Source: Oceanobacillus sp. Castelsardo
Lineage (GTDB): Bacteria; Bacillota; Bacilli; Bacillales; Amphibacillaceae
Length of the DNA stretch: 64,000 nt
Assembly: GCF_001659985.1 (NCBI RefSeq)
Contig: NZ_LYCS01000010.1
Location: 1-64,000 of the forward strand
Direction of reading: 5' to 3'
Positions 62,803 through 64,000 of this stretch are shown in pieces (the first letter of the stretch is position 1; every line of letters begins with the position of its first letter). The notes below the pieces were generated by a model that saw only the letters and a list, made by a program, of their open reading frames with translations, was not told the origin of the DNA and ran no database searches. The position numbers and the translations under genes are program-made.

Positions 62803-64000
62803 TTATACCGTCTTCTCTTCCTTCTTCTTAAGCTCATCAATCAATTCAGGGTGATATTCTTTGTTATATTCATAGCGTGCATCATCGAATCGTTTAACCA
62901 CTTTATGATCTGTTCGTTTTAGACTTAAGCTGATTGTAACGAAAAGAATTGCATTCACCAGTAATCCCCAAACTCCGGCATGGAAGCCAAATGGTTGACT
63001 AAACGCTGGGACGAACGTAATCAATAATACAGTTGTAATACCGGCAATTAGACCCCATAATGCTGCTGTCGGGTGAGCACGTCTCCATGTAATCGCCCCA
63101 ATCGTTGGCACAATTAATTGTGCCGTTCCAGCAAGTGCTGCAATACCAATTGTCACGAGAACGCCTGGTACGACTAAAGCCATGACATAAGCAATGAGAG
63201 AAAATATAACAAGTGACCAACGCCCCACTTTAATAATGCTTTCCTGGGATGCTTTCGGATTCCCATACCTCTTATAAATATCTAATGTTACTATCGTAGA
63301 CACCGCATGTATTTGCGAGTTTGCAGTAGACATCGCTGCTGCCGCTCCCGCTGCTAAAATGAGAGATGCTAAAGCAAATGGTGCATATTTCATCAGCATT
63401 ATCGGTAGAATTTGGTCTGGATTTTCTACACCTGGCTCCAGAAGTACACCAGAGAAACCAGTTAACAATGAACCCATATACGCAATTGCTGCAAAGCCTA
63501 ATAAGAAAGGCATTAAGTTAAATAACTTTCCACTTTTAACCGCGTACATACGCAACCAAAGCTGAGGTCCCATGAATGCCCCAATAGCGGTAACTACACA
63601 TAGGGAGAACCATGCAGGGAAGCCCATTGCACCTTGAGGGCCAGGTAATGTTAAATGTTCTGGACTTGTTTCTAGTAAATTTTTAAATAAGCCTGTCGGT
63701 CCTCCTAGATTTTGAGAAACATAAATTCCCGCAAATAACATTCCAAAGAATAATAGGGCACCATAGATAATGTCTGTCCAGGCAACCGCTCGTATCCCAC
63801 CAACCCATACATAAACGACAATAATAAAATAGAAGATAAGAGCAGCTAGCCAAAAAGGAATAACTCCACCAGAAGCAACTTCGATTAAATAAGCTCCGCC
63901 AGTTAACTGGATTTGTAGATATGGAATGGTGAATACTAATAAAATTCCAGCAACAAGCACTCTCAGTTTTTCGTTATTATAAAAATCTCCTAATAAATCC
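62803..64000 (-). CDS. Sodium:solute symporter (SSS family), 5' end outside the window
   Basis: About 399 C-terminal residues are present; the frame stays open to the right edge (GDFYNNEKLRVLVAG upstream of the first internal GTG), so the start lies beyond 64000. At least ten helices are visible, with the SSS pattern GGIRAVAWTDIIYGALLFFG, MGPQLWLRMYAVKSGK and the Na+-site helix AAAAMSTANSQIHAVSTIV. The cytosolic tail is charged (YHPELIDELKKKEEK). The substrate is unknown (proline, pantothenate or a peptide-like solute). It is in an operon with the M20 peptidase. Confidence 0.92.
   Translation of the reverse strand, partial: DLLGDFYNNEKLRVLVAGILLVFTIPYLQIQLTGGAYLIEVASGGVIPFWLAALIFYFIIVVYVWVGGIRAVAWTDIIYGALLFFGMLFAGIYVSQNLGGPTGLFKNLLETSPEHLTLPGPQGAMGFPAWFSLCVVTAIGAFMGPQLWLRMYAVKSGKLFNLMPFLLGFAAIAYMGSLLTGFSGVLLEPGVENPDQILPIMLMKYAPFALASLILAAGAAAAMSTANSQIHAVSTIVTLDIYKRYGNPKASQESIIKVGRWSLVIFSLIAYVMALVVPGVLVTIGIAALAGTAQLIVPTIGAITWRRAHPTAALWGLIAGITTVLLITFVPAFSQPFGFHAGVWGLLVNAILFVTISLSLKRTDHKVVKRFDDARYEYNKEYHPELIDELKKKEEKTV

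Overview
The window looks like the chromosome of a low-GC, endospore-forming Bacillaceae bacterium. The Oceanobacillus/Virgibacillus group is my best guess. This rests on AT-rich codon use, AGGAGG-type ribosome sites, frequent TTG starts, a Firmicute gene set (glcT, hprK, ltaS, carD, T-box leaders, ddh), small spore-type proteins and several osmolyte or sodium-coupled transporters. No rRNA, tRNA, prophage or CRISPR array was seen. The only complete insertion sequence is an IS256-type element.

Layout. 1-9988: carbon-control genes (glcT and a divergent hprK paralogue), a 14-TM drug exporter, lipoteichoic acid synthase ltaS, a Ca2+/H+ antiporter, divergent carD and marR, and an MFS exporter. 10073-16392: an orphan ACT protein plus brnQ behind two tandem T-boxes, a two-gene chromate transporter, a pyridoxal kinase divergent from an ECF S-component (probable vitamin B6 salvage and uptake), and tetR plus an alkyltransferase-like gene. 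16430-22972: a palindromic operator and an SpxH/DsbA-like gene, an FAH-family hydrolase, a small spore-type protein, and an ABC transporter with a fused permease/binding protein (OpuF or EgtUV type). 23036-25293: repeat arrays interrupted by the IS. 25294-36024: CoA-disulfide reductase, an arsR-sulP operon, a fabF/acyl-CoA ligase/thioesterase operon, a helical-repeat protein and ddh. 36222-44156: AEC transporter, HAD phosphatase, DCC protein, an ECF sigma operon, D-serine dehydratase and cell-envelope genes. 44286-47143: a decay zone with four damaged genes in a row. 47198-52135: a T-box-controlled brnQ, GNAT, SDR and small membrane proteins. 52316-64000: a second hairpin array, a LiaF-like protein, a chemoreceptor, a T-box-controlled NhaC-type transporter, a GcvH-like protein, a GMC dehydrogenase pair, an M20 peptidase and a sodium symporter cut by the window edge.

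Common threads. Amino-acid supply is read by four T-box leaders: two in tandem (probably Val), one Ile-like and one Tyr-like, all ahead of transporters. Non-coding space is crowded with repeats: (i) a GGGAC...GTCCC palindrome, usually hugging gene 3' ends and in places entering coding sequence; (ii) tandem 52-53 bp hairpin units in two separate arrays; (iii) a roughly 107 bp MITE-like foldback. Two genes (the LmrB-like exporter and dsdA) appear to start at ATA. All functions are read by eye from sequence and family knowledge; no search was run.
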